A stretch of 64,000 nucleotides of DNA from Flavobacterium sp. J372 (GCF_024699965.1 NZ_JAJOMZ010000004.1:1176001-1240000); one strand, 5' to 3'. Positions 55,371 to 63,827 are shown, numbered from the stretch's first letter. The notes: generated by a model from the sequence alone, not told the origin. A program made the numbers and translations.

Positions 55371-55824
55371 ATGTACACATTAACACGAACCGATTCATCA
55401 AACCCGGATTTTCAAAAACTTGTTGTAGAACTAGACAAAGATCTCGCCCTACGCGATGGTGACGAGCATGCCTTTTTTGCACAGTTCAATAAAATTGCTG
55501 CTATAAAACATGTGATTGTAGCGTATAACGGTAATACTGCTGCAGGCTGCGGCGCCATTAAAGAATATGAAACGGGTGTAGCTGAAGTTAAGCGAATGTA
55601 TGTACCTGAAGAGTACAGAGGCAGGGGTATAGCATCACTAATTTTAGCCGAACTGGAAAAGTGGGCCGCAGGGCTAGGCTACACGAAATGCATCCTTTGA
55701 AACCGGTGTAAGGCAGCCCGAGGCCATTGGCCTTTACAAAAAGAATGGCTATACCATCATATCAAACTATGGGCAGTATGCTAATGTAGAGAGCAGCGTT
55801 TGTTTTGAGAAGGGATTGGAATAA
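55371..55824 (+). CDS. GNAT family N-acetyltransferase (frameshifted)
   Basis: A protein of about 150 residues after correction. The acetyl-CoA-binding motif is VKRMYVPEEYRGRGIASLIL (R-G-R-G) near residues 74-93. After the frame break the reading resumes with LETGVRQPEAIGLYKKNGY, the usual motif B of the family, to the end near 55824. The break is in the T run 55696-55698, where one T too many stops the frame. Likely a small-molecule or protein acetyltransferase; no substrate can be named. Confidence 0.83.
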
Positions 55825-55826
55825 AA

Positions 55827-55850
55827 AACCCGCAGCTTTCACTACGGGTT
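55827..55850. terminator. Bidirectional terminator, copy 1
   Basis: AACCCG (55827-55832), a 12-nt loop and CGGGTT (55845-55850), with A runs on the left and T/A-rich sequence on the right. It ends the GNAT gene (+) and the lipoprotein gene (-). The sequence recurs at 56567. Confidence 0.65.
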
Positions 55851-55871
55851 CTCCAAAAAAAGTAACCAGGC

Positions 55872-56405
55872 TTATTGTCTCGTCATAACCATATTTACGT
55901 TACCGGTACTATACATCATGTTGCCATCAATGTCCATGCTAGGGTATTGCCAGTTGTTCATACTGCGTGTAAGTGTTGTGCCGCCCGCGCCTGTACCTGA
56001 TGCAAAGCTGTAGTTGGTGTTCATGCTCTGCCCGCCCGACATGTGGCTTGTAGCGAAAGAGTTTCCGTTGCGTGTCCATGTTCCTGCAGTAGTCTCAGTG
56101 CCGCATGATGAAGTTCCGTTGTTAATGTTCATGGTATTATACGTCATGGTATATGTACCGTCATTATTTACAGTCATCATAGAGTTGTTGTAGCAGTTGC
56201 TTTCTGTCATCATATTTGTGCCCGATACGCCGTCACCGTTAAAATCAGCAGCCATAGGAGCATTCCAGCTTGTCATACGGTATGTGCCGGTAAGATCGGC
56301 ATTCTGGTTGCCGTTGTTCATGTTAGTGTCATTGTCATCGTCTGAACATGACGTGAAAGCCAGGCATCCTGCCACCGCCATCATCAGTAATCTGAAATTT
56401 TTCAT
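55872..56405 (-). CDS. Small lipoprotein rich in Asn, Met, Thr and Gly
   Basis: A 177-residue lipoprotein: signal and lipobox LAFTSCSDDD, an acidic/Asn-rich linker, then LTGTYRMTSWNAPMAAD like the opening of lipocalin-like Bacteroidetes lipoproteins. DFNGDGVSGTN looks like a single calcium-binding loop of EF-hand/dockerin type. One Cys pair remains (SNCYNN, SSCGTE). Function unknown. Composition with many Met and Asn is unlike neighbouring genes. A hairpin terminator follows. Confidence 0.75.
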   Translation of the reverse strand: MKNFRLLMMAVAGCLAFTSCSDDDNDTNMNNGNQNADLTGTYRMTSWNAPMAADFNGDGVSGTNMMTESNCYNNSMMTVNNDGTYTMTYNTMNINNGTSSCGTETTAGTWTRNGNSFATSHMSGGQSMNTNYSFASGTGAGGTTLTRSMNNWQYPSMDIDGNMMYSTGNVNMVMTRQ

Positions 56406-56565
56406 AGTTATTAGAATTAAAGTTTGTTACGCCAAAAGTAGGCTACTGCAAACCCGCAAAAAGTAAGGCTTAACACCGCTTTAACCTGAAACCGGCACCT
56501 GTAAACTTCTTTTTTCTAAGCATTACATCATTTTCCAGATGGCTTGCATAATCCTGAACAAAAAA

Positions 56566-56590
56566 AAACCGCAGCTTTCACTACGGGTTC
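56566..56590 (-). terminator. htpG terminator, copy 2 of the hairpin
   Basis: AACCGCAGCTTTCACTACGG plus GTTCT repeats copy 1 at 55827 except for one C fewer in the left arm. On the minus strand it is followed by a run of T after the htpG stop. Confidence 0.6.
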
Positions 56591-56610
56591 TTAATACTAA
56601 TGTCTTAGTA

Positions 56611-58497
56611 CTATTTTATCATTTCAAAGCTGCGTTTTACGAATGCGGTAAGCTCTTCACCTTTCAGTAGGTTTTGGCTAAGCTTGGCAAGATCAAGCGC
56701 CTGCTTTACCAATGCCTCCTGGTGAGATTTGTCTTCGGTATTCAGTATACTTCCGCTCAGCTCATGATTGGTGTTCACTACAAGATTATACATTTCAGGG
56801 AAGCTGCCCATACCGAACATACCGCCTCCGCCGCTTTGGCTCATCTCTTTCATACGGCGCATAAATTCCGGCTGCGTAATGATAAACGGCGCCGCACTGC
56901 TATCCATCGCCTCAAGCTGAACGCTGTAAGTTTGTTTCGGTACTATTTCTTCAAGTACGTTTTTTAGTTTGTCCTTTTCTTCATCGCTTAGCTTAGAGAT
57001 CTGCTCCTCATCTTTTTTAATGAGCCTGTCAATATGGTCGGCATCAACACGTGCAAATGTCAGGTTTTCATTATCAGCCTCAAGCTTTTGTATCACGTGT
57101 GATATTATTGGCGAGTCAAGCAAAAGTACCTCATAGCCTTTACCTTTAGCCGTTTCAATAAAGCTATGCTGTGCATCTTTGTTTGAAGCGTAAAGCACTA
57201 CCAGCTTACCATCTTTATCGGTGTGGTTAGCTGCCAGTTTTTCCTTCAGCTCTTCAATGGTGAAGTACTTACCATCAACAGTTGGGTACAGTACAAAAGC
57301 TCCTGCCTTTTCGTAGAATTTTGGTTCTGTTAGCATACCATACTCCAGAACTATCTTTATATCGTTCCACTTCTGCTCAAAGTCTTCCCGGTTTTCATTG
57401 AAGAGTGACTTCAGCTTATCGGCAACCTTACGGGTGATGTAGTTGGATATCTTCTTTACAGCACCATCGGCCTGCAGGTAAGAGCGCGACACGTTAAGCG
57501 GAATATCCGGACTGTCAATAACACCGCGCAGCATGGTTAGGAATTCAGGTACTATACCTTCAACGTTGTCTGTTACAAAAACCTGGTTTTGGTATAGCTG
57601 AATCTTATCTTTCTGTATCTGCAGGTCAGCCGACAGTTTCGGGAAGTACAATATACCCGTCAGGTTAAACGGATAGTCTACATTAAGGTGTATGTTGAAA
57701 AGCGGCTCATCAAACTGCATTGGGTACAGCTCACGGTAAAACTGCTTGTAATCTTCATCGGTAAGATCGCTTGGCTGCTTAGTCCATGCAGGGGTAGGAT
57801 TATTGATGATATTATCAACTTCAACTTCTTCCGCTTTATAATCTTCAGGAGCGTCTTCCGGTTTTGGCAAAGTTTCTTTGCGTGTGCCGAACTTAATTGG
57901 CACCGGCATAAACTTATTGTACTTGGTCAGTAGTCCGCGAATACGTCCCTCTTCTAAAAACTCAGTTGAGTCTTCAGCAATGTGCAATACTATTTCAGTA
58001 CCACGTGTAATCTTGTCAGCCGGTTCAAGCGTAAACTCAGGGCTGCCATCACATACCCAGTGTACCGCAGGCTCATCTTTATATGATTTGGTTATGATTT
58101 CCACCTTTTCGGCTACCATAAATGCCGAGTAAAAACCAAGCCCGAAGTGGCCTATAATACCACTGTCTTTAGCTGAATCTTTATATTTTTCAAGGAATTC
58201 CTCGGCTCCGGAGAACGCCACCTGGTTGATGTATTTTTCAACCTCTTCACCCGTCATACCAATACCCTGGTCAATAATGTGGAGTTTTTTACCTTCTTTA
58301 TCAATCTTAACTTCAATTACAGGGTTGCCGTATTCTACCTTTGCCTCGCCTATGCTTGTAAGGTGTTTCAGCTTTAAAGTTGCGTCTGTAGCGTTTGAAA
58401 CCAGCTCACGAAGGAATATTTCATGGTCGCTGTATAAAAATTTCTTGATTAAGGGAAAGATGTTTTCTACCGAAACATTGATTTTTCCTGTTGTCAT
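56611..58497 (-). CDS. htpG: Molecular chaperone HtpG (Hsp90)
   Basis: A 628-residue Hsp90. The N-terminal GHKL ATPase has IFLRELVSNATDATLKL (Asn for Mg-ATP), IDQGIGMTGEEVEKYI and GHFGLGFYSAFMVAEKVEI; the middle domain shows LPLNVSRSYLQ-like IPLNVSRSYLQAD, and the C-terminal dimerisation part follows. Size is normal for Bacteroidetes HtpG. It is monocistronic, with its terminator at 56566 and a long upstream spacer. Confidence 0.96.
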   Translation of the reverse strand: MTTGKINVSVENIFPLIKKFLYSDHEIFLRELVSNATDATLKLKHLTSIGEAKVEYGNPVIEVKIDKEGKKLHIIDQGIGMTGEEVEKYINQVAFSGAEEFLEKYKDSAKDSGIIGHFGLGFYSAFMVAEKVEIITKSYKDEPAVHWVCDGSPEFTLEPADKITRGTEIVLHIAEDSTEFLEEGRIRGLLTKYNKFMPVPIKFGTRKETLPKPEDAPEDYKAEEVEVDNIINNPTPAWTKQPSDLTDEDYKQFYRELYPMQFDEPLFNIHLNVDYPFNLTGILYFPKLSADLQIQKDKIQLYQNQVFVTDNVEGIVPEFLTMLRGVIDSPDIPLNVSRSYLQADGAVKKISNYITRKVADKLKSLFNENREDFEQKWNDIKIVLEYGMLTEPKFYEKAGAFVLYPTVDGKYFTIEELKEKLAANHTDKDGKLVVLYASNKDAQHSFIETAKGKGYEVLLLDSPIISHVIQKLEADNENLTFARVDADHIDRLIKKDEEQISKLSDEEKDKLKNVLEEIVPKQTYSVQLEAMDSSAAPFIITQPEFMRRMKEMSQSGGGGMFGMGSFPEMYNLVVNTNHELSGSILNTEDKSHQEALVKQALDLAKLSQNLLKGEELTAFVKRSFEMIK

Positions 58498-58811
58498 AGT
58501 AATATCTGTTTAAGTTTACAATATTGTGCCAGTCAAAAGAAATACCAAAAGCTAAAAAATGACAATTTGACACAAGTGCATTTGTTAAAGAAATAAGGGT
58601 TTAAGAAAAGATTAATATGCTTAATCTTTAAATGGATTTTTCAAGAACACTTTAAAATTAAAGGCGTTGCAAAAAAGGTGTAATCATTACGGCAAAAATG
58701 TAAGTTTTTACTGTTAAAACTCGTAACCTTAATTTGCACATTTCCTTATTTGGAAAGTATCTTTATGTTGGTTTTAATGAAAATTCAAACAAGTAACCTA
58801 TTTAATCAATT
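58498..58811. other. 314-bp divergent spacer with a promoter-like site
   Basis: AT-rich spacer between htpG (-) and a lipoprotein gene (+), with no credible ORF. For the lipoprotein gene, TTTG (58733-58736) and TATCTTTA (58758-58765) with 21 bp between resemble a promoter. I saw no clear CIRCE or heat-shock operator for htpG. Confidence 0.4.
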
Positions 58812-59261
58812 ATGAAAAAGTTTCTTTTTTTAAGCTTGTGCCTAATCGGGTTGGCGTCTTGCGGAAGTATAGACCATAAATCTCAGGTGGGCTTTAACGG
58901 CAACTGGACAATAAGCCAGGTAAGTTACGCTAACAGCGATGTAATCAAGGTAACATCTTTTGATGTGGCCGATGCAAAATGCCTTGAAGGCAGCATGTGG
59001 AAGTTTGTATCAAACAACAACAGCGGCACTATGACCATAAGCAAGGCTGGATGCCCTTCATTCAGCAGCCCGATTGTATGGACGTCTACTAAAGACGGAA
59101 CTTTTACGCTAAAGATAACCGAAGGCGAAAAGGCAAAACGTGTTACACAGGGATATTACCTGCAATTGCGCAACCAGACATCAAACTCATTTGAACTTGT
59201 AGATAATGTAAATGTTGCCGGCAGGAATACAGAGGTGGTTTACACTTTTATGAGAATGTAA
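58812..59261 (+). CDS. Lipocalin-like lipoprotein
   Basis: A 149-residue lipoprotein with lipobox IGLASCG. GFNGNWTISQVSYAN, then GSMWKFVSNNNSGTMTI and YYLQLRNQTSNSFELVDNVN follow the pattern of lipocalin-like (DUF4923/lipocalin_4-type) proteins of Bacteroidetes. Probably outer-membrane-anchored; function unknown. It lies 20 nt before the OmpA-family gene, and no terminator intervenes, so the pair is likely one operon. Confidence 0.8.
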   Translation: MKKFLFLSLCLIGLASCGSIDHKSQVGFNGNWTISQVSYANSDVIKVTSFDVADAKCLEGSMWKFVSNNNSGTMTISKAGCPSFSSPIVWTSTKDGTFTLKITEGEKAKRVTQGYYLQLRNQTSNSFELVDNVNVAGRNTEVVYTFMRM

Positions 59262-59281
59262 TTAACAGTAAAACAAAAAAT

Positions 59282-59977
59282 ATGAAAGCAATAAAAAAGT
59301 ATGTACTGTCAATGGCAGTAGTTGTAGGTTTGGGCCTTGGCTCGTGCGAATCTGTAAAAAACACGAATAAGACACAGCGTGGTGTAGCCATCGGCGCAGC
59401 ATCAGGTGCGGTTATTGGTGGTGTGTTGGGTAACAATGTTGGTAAAGGCGGCAATACAGCCCTTGGTGCTATCATAGGGGGTGTAGTTGGCGGTACCGTA
59501 GGTGGTGTTATTGGTAACAGGATGGACAAGCAGGCGCAGAAAATTGATGAAGCGCTGCCCGGTGCTGAAGTTGAAAGGGTAGGTGAGGGTATAAAACTTA
59601 CGCTTGGTGAAAACTCTGTACGTTTTGATCTGAATAAATCTTCATTAACATCTACTGCAAAAGCTAATCTTGACAGGCTTGTGCCAATATTTAATGAATA
59701 TCCTGATACAGATATCCAGATCTTTGGTTATACAGATAGCAGCGGCGCTGATGATTATAACCTTAAGCTATCTGAACAGAGGGCAGCATCTGTAAAGAGC
59801 TATCTTACTGGCAAAGGGCTAAAATCATCCCGATTTACAACAATTGGCCGTGGTGAGGCAGACCCGGTTGCCGATAATAGTACAAAAGAGGGTATGAGCC
59901 AGAACAGGCGTGTAGAGTTTGCTATTACTGCAAATGAGAAAATGGTACAAGACGCCGAGAAAGAGGCAAAACAGTAA
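59282..59977 (+). CDS. OmpA family lipoprotein with glycine-zipper (YiaD-like)
   Basis: A 231-residue lipoprotein. Lipobox GLGLGSCE, a glycine-zipper membrane segment (AIGAASGAVIGGVLGNNVG and AIIGGVVGGTVGGVIGNRM), then an OmpA C-terminal domain with FDLNKSSLTSTAKANLDRLV, FGYTDSSGADDYNLKLSEQR and GMSQNRRVE for peptidoglycan binding. It tethers outer membrane to cell wall, like YiaD/Pal proteins. It ends in a strong terminator and pairs with the lipoprotein upstream. Confidence 0.92.
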   Translation: MKAIKKYVLSMAVVVGLGLGSCESVKNTNKTQRGVAIGAASGAVIGGVLGNNVGKGGNTALGAIIGGVVGGTVGGVIGNRMDKQAQKIDEALPGAEVERVGEGIKLTLGENSVRFDLNKSSLTSTAKANLDRLVPIFNEYPDTDIQIFGYTDSSGADDYNLKLSEQRAASVKSYLTGKGLKSSRFTTIGRGEADPVADNSTKEGMSQNRRVEFAITANEKMVQDAEKEAKQ

Positions 59978-60000
59978 TATTTGGTTTATTCCAAAAAGAA

Positions 60001-60032
60001 AAATCCCGTTCGAAAGAGCGGGATTTTTTTAT
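60001..60032 (+). terminator. Rho-independent terminator of the OmpA-family gene
   Basis: AAATCCCG (60001-60008) and CGGGATTT (60019-60026) form a perfect 8-bp stem, followed by T run. Confidence 0.8.
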
Positions 60033-60257
60033 GTCGTCAAACGAATTAGAAAGTTAGTAATATTTTGATCACAGAATTGTCTGTAACGGCACAGACATCG
60101 TCACTGGAGAAAGCTTTGGTTGTATATTATATTGTGCGGCTAAAAGCAATACAATTATCAAGTTGTTTTTAAAACACCTATATCTAAGAACCTTAACTTA
60201 GCAATTTCTAAGCTCATGAAATAAAAGAAAAGCTCAATCGTAAACATTCAATAAACA

Positions 60258-60284
60258 AAAGTCCCGCCTTGAGAGCGGGACTTT
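60258..60284 (-). terminator. Terminator of the outer-membrane protein gene
   Basis: AAAGTCCCGC (60258-60267), loop CTTGAGA, GCGGGACTTT (60275-60284): a perfect 10-bp stem. On the minus strand it is followed by TTTG and T-rich sequence. Confidence 0.75.
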
Positions 60285-60304
60285 CTATAACTTTATATAT
60301 ACTG

Positions 60305-60940
60305 TTACCTCCAGTCAGAATCATTTTCATTTTTACCGAAGTAAAATGTAATTCCTGCCGAAAGATTGATTATACCTCCCATAAATGCGTTAAGTGTATA
60401 TGGTGCAGCTTCAGGATATGTTCCGTCAAAATTATAATGCTGTGTAAAGTTAAATACATATGATGCATCAACATGCGCTGCAAATTGATCGCTTATCCAA
60501 AATTGAGGCCTTAAGCCAACAACCACGTTCCCAATATTATCAATACCCGCTTTACGTGTAGATTGCAGGGCGGAGTAACCAAGACCGGCATGGCCTATTA
60601 AGTTTACCCAATCGCCTGTAATATATGGTAAGTCTAGCGCACGGCCTATATTGTACACTCCTGATACTGTAAAACGGTGATAGTTTGATCCTTCTTTAGA
60701 TCCGCCTTCATCTACCCTAAAGGAGTCATTGCCGTAATCAACCTTAATGCCATAATATTCATTGAACATATAACGGAAGCCAACGTCAAAATGCTGAAAA
60801 CTAGTGATGTTTGAATTTTCGCCCTTGCTCATACCGTGGCTTAAACCATAGCTTGCTTCAAGCGAATACTGATCATACGTTCGCTGTGCAAAAGCCATTG
60901 AAAATGTGAGTACTACAAGTAACGTAATTATTTTTTTCAT
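60305..60940 (-). CDS. Outer-membrane beta-barrel protein (OmpA/OmpW-like)
   Basis: A 211-residue protein with a signal peptide (LVVLTFSMAFAQ) and alternating beta-strand pattern up to a barrel-like end (INLSAGITFYFG). FDVGFRYMFNEYYGIKVDYG is typical of small 8-stranded barrels of Bacteroidetes porin families. No peptidoglycan-binding domain follows. Probably an outer-membrane structural protein; function is not known. Monocistronic, with its own terminator. Confidence 0.82.
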   Translation of the reverse strand: MKKIITLLVVLTFSMAFAQRTYDQYSLEASYGLSHGMSKGENSNITSFQHFDVGFRYMFNEYYGIKVDYGNDSFRVDEGGSKEGSNYHRFTVSGVYNIGRALDLPYITGDWVNLIGHAGLGYSALQSTRKAGIDNIGNVVVGLRPQFWISDQFAAHVDASYVFNFTQHYNFDGTYPEAAPYTLNAFMGGIINLSAGITFYFGKNENDSDWR

Positions 60941-61251
60941 TGGGGTTGATTTTGGGCTGTAAAGATATTAGTAAGTATAATAGTGATAAAATGATTTTAG
61001 ATTTTTTAACAAAAATTTTTAAATGTGTTAAAATCATGAAGATATGAAACCAATGTGGTAGTTATATCGTAACTAATTAATGATGATTGATTAATGTAAA
61101 TGGAGAAATTGCTATAAGAGGTTTTGTTTATTTTATTGGTTAGGTTTGTAAAGGTGTCACAATTTAATCGTGGCACCTTTATTTTTAAACAACATTTATA
61201 TTGTAATGCGGCGGTCAAATTAGTAGCTTTGCGCAATATTTTTAGTATTAT
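60941..61251. other. 311-bp spacer with an orphan hairpin
   Basis: Only very short ORFs occur. AAAGGTGTCAC (61150-61160), loop AATTTAATC and GTGGCACCTTT (61170-61180) form an 11-bp stem with one T-G pair, followed by ATTTTT, so it looks like a + strand terminator although no + gene lies upstream within the spacer. It may end a small RNA, or be bidirectional. Confidence 0.5.
61201..61231 (+). promoter_or_regulatory. Promoter of the ABC ATPase gene
   Basis: TTG (61201-61203), a 20-bp spacer and TAGCTTTG (61224-61231) followed by C match the Bacteroidetes consensus. The start codon is 21 nt downstream. Confidence 0.5.
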
Positions 61252-62214
61252 ATGCTTGCCGTAAAAGATGTTTCTTTTGGATATGACCCGCGCAAAATCA
61301 TTCTGCATAACCTTACCTTCACGGTAAAGAGCGGGCAGAATATTGCAGTGATTGGTGAAAGCGGCTGTGGCAAGAGTACATTGCTCAAAATTATATACGG
61401 TCTTTTTGATATTGAGAGTGGAGATATCACTTTTAATGGTGAACTTGTTACAGGCCCTAAGAATAATCTTGTGCCGGGTATGCCTAATATGAAATATCTT
61501 GCCCAGGATTTTGACCTCATGCCTTACATATCGGCTGCAGAGAATGTAGGCAAATTCCTGTCTAATTTTTATCCTGAAGAGAAAGAACAACGCATACGCG
61601 AATTGCTGGATGTTGTTGAAATGGGTGAATTTGCCAATGTAAAGGCGAAATACCTTAGCGGGGGGCAGCAGCAGCGTATAGCCATTGCCCGTGTGCTGGC
61701 AGTTGAGCCGCAATTGCTATTGCTTGACGAGCCTTTTAGCCATATAGATAATTTCCGGAAGAATGCCTTGCGAAGAAATCTTTTTGCTTACCTGAAGCAA
61801 AAACGCATAACAGTGATTGTAGCCACGCATGACAGTACCGATGCACTCTCTTTTGCTGATGAAACTATAGTTATCCGTAATGGGAAGATTATAGAAAAAG
61901 CACCGTCAAAGGAAGTGTACTATAATGCTGCCGATAAATATACGGCATCACTCTTTGGTGAAGTAAATGAGCTGAAGCTTGGGCAGGTAGCCCTTACCCA
62001 GAATCCTGATGAAATTGTGCTGCTATACCCGCACCAGTTAAAAATTGATGACAACGGGCCGCTGAAAGTGATTGTAAAACAATGTTATTTTAAAGGCAAC
62101 CGCTACCTTGTGAAGGCCGCTCATGACAGGCAGGTAATTTTCTTTGAGCATCATAAAGAACTGCGTACCAATGCCGAGGTTTCACTGACGGTTGACAGGA
62201 ATGCTTTTAGTTAA
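61252..62214 (+). CDS. ABC transporter ATP-binding protein (PotA-like)
   Basis: A 320-residue ABC ATPase with a C-terminal extension. Walker A GESGCGKSTLLKII, Q-loop AQDFDLMPYI, signature LSGGQQQRIAIARVL, Walker B LLLLDEPFSHID, His-switch VATHDSTDA. The last ~90 residues (after about 230) resemble a TOBE-like substrate or regulatory domain, as in PotA and CysA. No permease or binding protein is near, so substrate is open. Its end overlaps the converging gene by 4 bp. Confidence 0.92.
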   Translation: MLAVKDVSFGYDPRKIILHNLTFTVKSGQNIAVIGESGCGKSTLLKIIYGLFDIESGDITFNGELVTGPKNNLVPGMPNMKYLAQDFDLMPYISAAENVGKFLSNFYPEEKEQRIRELLDVVEMGEFANVKAKYLSGGQQQRIAIARVLAVEPQLLLLDEPFSHIDNFRKNALRRNLFAYLKQKRITVIVATHDSTDALSFADETIVIRNGKIIEKAPSKEVYYNAADKYTASLFGEVNELKLGQVALTQNPDEIVLLYPHQLKIDDNGPLKVIVKQCYFKGNRYLVKAAHDRQVIFFEHHKELRTNAEVSLTVDRNAFS

Positions 62215-62627
62215 TTAGCTTCCCTGATAACACCTCCATCATAACTGCTTCGTACAGTAACAGGCAGTTTAAATCTTACCCTTGCAGGTTTACCATTAAG
62301 GTATCCCGGAGTCCACTTGCTCTGTTCCAATAATTTCCTAAATTTCTTTTTCATTTTTGGTTCACAATTTTCGGAAATTACAATATCACTTAAACTTCCA
62401 TCCTTTTCTACAATGAAAGTCGCATAAATTATCTGGCTTTTTTTGAACTTGGCACTCAATAATTTTTCTTTGACATCACTATAGAATGACTGAATACCGC
62501 CCGGATATTGCGGTAATATGTCAATCTTTTTCTCCTTTGATAGAGAATCTATCTTAACAAGGTAGATTTCCTGGCCTACCAATGTATAACCTAAAAGCAG
62601 GAAGACAATAAGTGTAAAATTTTTCAT
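62211..62627 (-). CDS. Secreted TonB-C-like protein
   Basis: A 138-residue protein with a signal peptide (FLLLGYTLVGQ) and a C-terminal part like the TonB C-domain: YATFIVEKDGSLSDIVIS, EQSKWTPGYLNGKPARVRFK. LPQYPGGIQSFYSDV is the usual opening of Bacteroidetes energy-transducer TonB-type domains. It lacks the membrane helix and Pro-rich linker of a working TonB, so it is a free periplasmic domain. Function unknown. It is divergent from fabH. Confidence 0.82.
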   Translation of the reverse strand: MKNFTLIVFLLLGYTLVGQEIYLVKIDSLSKEKKIDILPQYPGGIQSFYSDVKEKLLSAKFKKSQIIYATFIVEKDGSLSDIVISENCEPKMKKKFRKLLEQSKWTPGYLNGKPARVRFKLPVTVRSSYDGGVIREAN

Positions 62628-62752
62628 GTGTCAAATCTAAAAGTAAATTCCGTATCCTAAAATTGTTTATAAGTAAAAGTGAACAATTATATATTTTTAG
62701 TTTTAAGGAATGTTTATTTTTACAACACCATTTTTATTAAAAACTCAATTTG

Positions 62753-63766
62753 ATGTACAATTCAAAAATCTCAGGGCTTGGCTATTACGTTCCTCAAAAT
62801 ATAGTTACCAATGACGACCTTTCAAAAATCATGGATACTAACGATGCCTGGATTCAGGAGCGTACGGGTATTAAAGAGCGCCGTCATGTAGTGAAGGGCG
62901 ATGGCGATACTACCACTACAATGGGAGTTAAGGCAGCTAAAATAGCTGTAGAGCGTGCAGGCATAGATAAGGAAGATATAGATTTTATAATCTTCGCTAC
63001 CCTTAGTCCTGACTATTACTTTCCCGGTCCGGGTGTATTGGTTCAGCGTGATTTGGGCATGAAACATACTGTTGGGGCTCTTGACGTTCGCAACCAATGT
63101 TCGGGCTTCATATATGCGCTTAGCGTGGCAGACCAGTTCATAAAAACCGGAATGTATAAGAATATCCTTATTATAGGCTCTGAACTGCATTCAACCGGGT
63201 TAGATATGACTACGCGCGGGCGTGGAGTATCGGTAATATTTGGTGACGGGGCAGGCGCAGCTGTACTTTCCCGCGAAGATGATAATGCTAAAGGCATACT
63301 TTCTACCCACCTGCATAGTGAGGGACAGCATGCCGAAGAACTTTCACTTATAGCCCCAGGTATGGGCAAGCGCTGGGTAACTGATATCATTGCTGACAAT
63401 AACCCAGAAGATGAAAGCTATTACCCTTATATGAACGGCCAGTTTGTGTTTAAGAATGCTGTTGTTCGCTTCAGTGAGGTGATCATGGAGGGGCTCAAAA
63501 CAAATGACCTGCAGGTAAGCGATATTGATATGCTGATACCGCACCAGGCCAACCTGCGCATTTCGCAGTTCATACAGCAGAAATTCCAGCTTAGTGATGA
63601 TAAGGTTTACAATAATATAATGAGCTATGGCAATACCACGGCAGCTTCAATCCCAATTGCTTTGACAGAAGCTTGGGAACAGGGTAAAATCAAGCAGGGT
63701 GATACTGTAGTGCTTGCAGCCTTCGGTAGCGGATTTACCTGGGGCAGCGCAATTATAAAGTGGTAA
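62753..63766 (+). CDS. 3-oxoacyl-ACP synthase III family protein (FabH-like)
   Basis: A 337-residue KASIII-type condensing enzyme. Catalytic Cys in DVRNQCSGFIYAL near residue 116, His in MLIPHQANLRI near residue 266 and Asn in YGNTTAASIPIAL near residue 296 are all present. In FabH these start fatty-acid synthesis from acetyl-CoA and malonyl-ACP. The substitution at the Cys loop (RNQCSGF) and length set it a little apart from E. coli FabH, so a beta-ketoacyl synthase with other substrate is possible. A TTG at 62750 could also be used. Confidence 0.88.
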   Translation: MYNSKISGLGYYVPQNIVTNDDLSKIMDTNDAWIQERTGIKERRHVVKGDGDTTTTMGVKAAKIAVERAGIDKEDIDFIIFATLSPDYYFPGPGVLVQRDLGMKHTVGALDVRNQCSGFIYALSVADQFIKTGMYKNILIIGSELHSTGLDMTTRGRGVSVIFGDGAGAAVLSREDDNAKGILSTHLHSEGQHAEELSLIAPGMGKRWVTDIIADNNPEDESYYPYMNGQFVFKNAVVRFSEVIMEGLKTNDLQVSDIDMLIPHQANLRISQFIQQKFQLSDDKVYNNIMSYGNTTAASIPIALTEAWEQGKIKQGDTVVLAAFGSGFTWGSAIIKW

Positions 63767-63787
63767 ACATATATAGATAACAGAATT

Positions 63788-63814
63788 GCCGGAGCATGTG
63801 TTCCGGCTTTTTTA
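63788..63814 (+). terminator. Terminator of the FabH-like gene
   Basis: GCCGGA (63788-63793) and TCCGGC (63802-63807) form the stem, followed by a run of T. It lies 22 nt after the stop codon. Confidence 0.75.
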
Positions 63815-63827
63815 TTTACTAAAAAAA

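Larger units (their letters stand above)
59978..60304. other. 327-bp spacer bounded by two terminators
   Basis: No credible gene. Both ends are hairpin terminators, one for each converging gene. Between them GTCTGT (60079-60084) and ACAGAC (60091-60096) form a perfect 6-bp hairpin without a T run. I see no other structure. Confidence 0.55.

Noticed and set aside
61006..61713. Open minus-strand frame of 235 codons across the ABC ATPase start
   Set aside because: It covers the promoter and Walker A region of a clear ABC ATPase gene and resembles no protein family.
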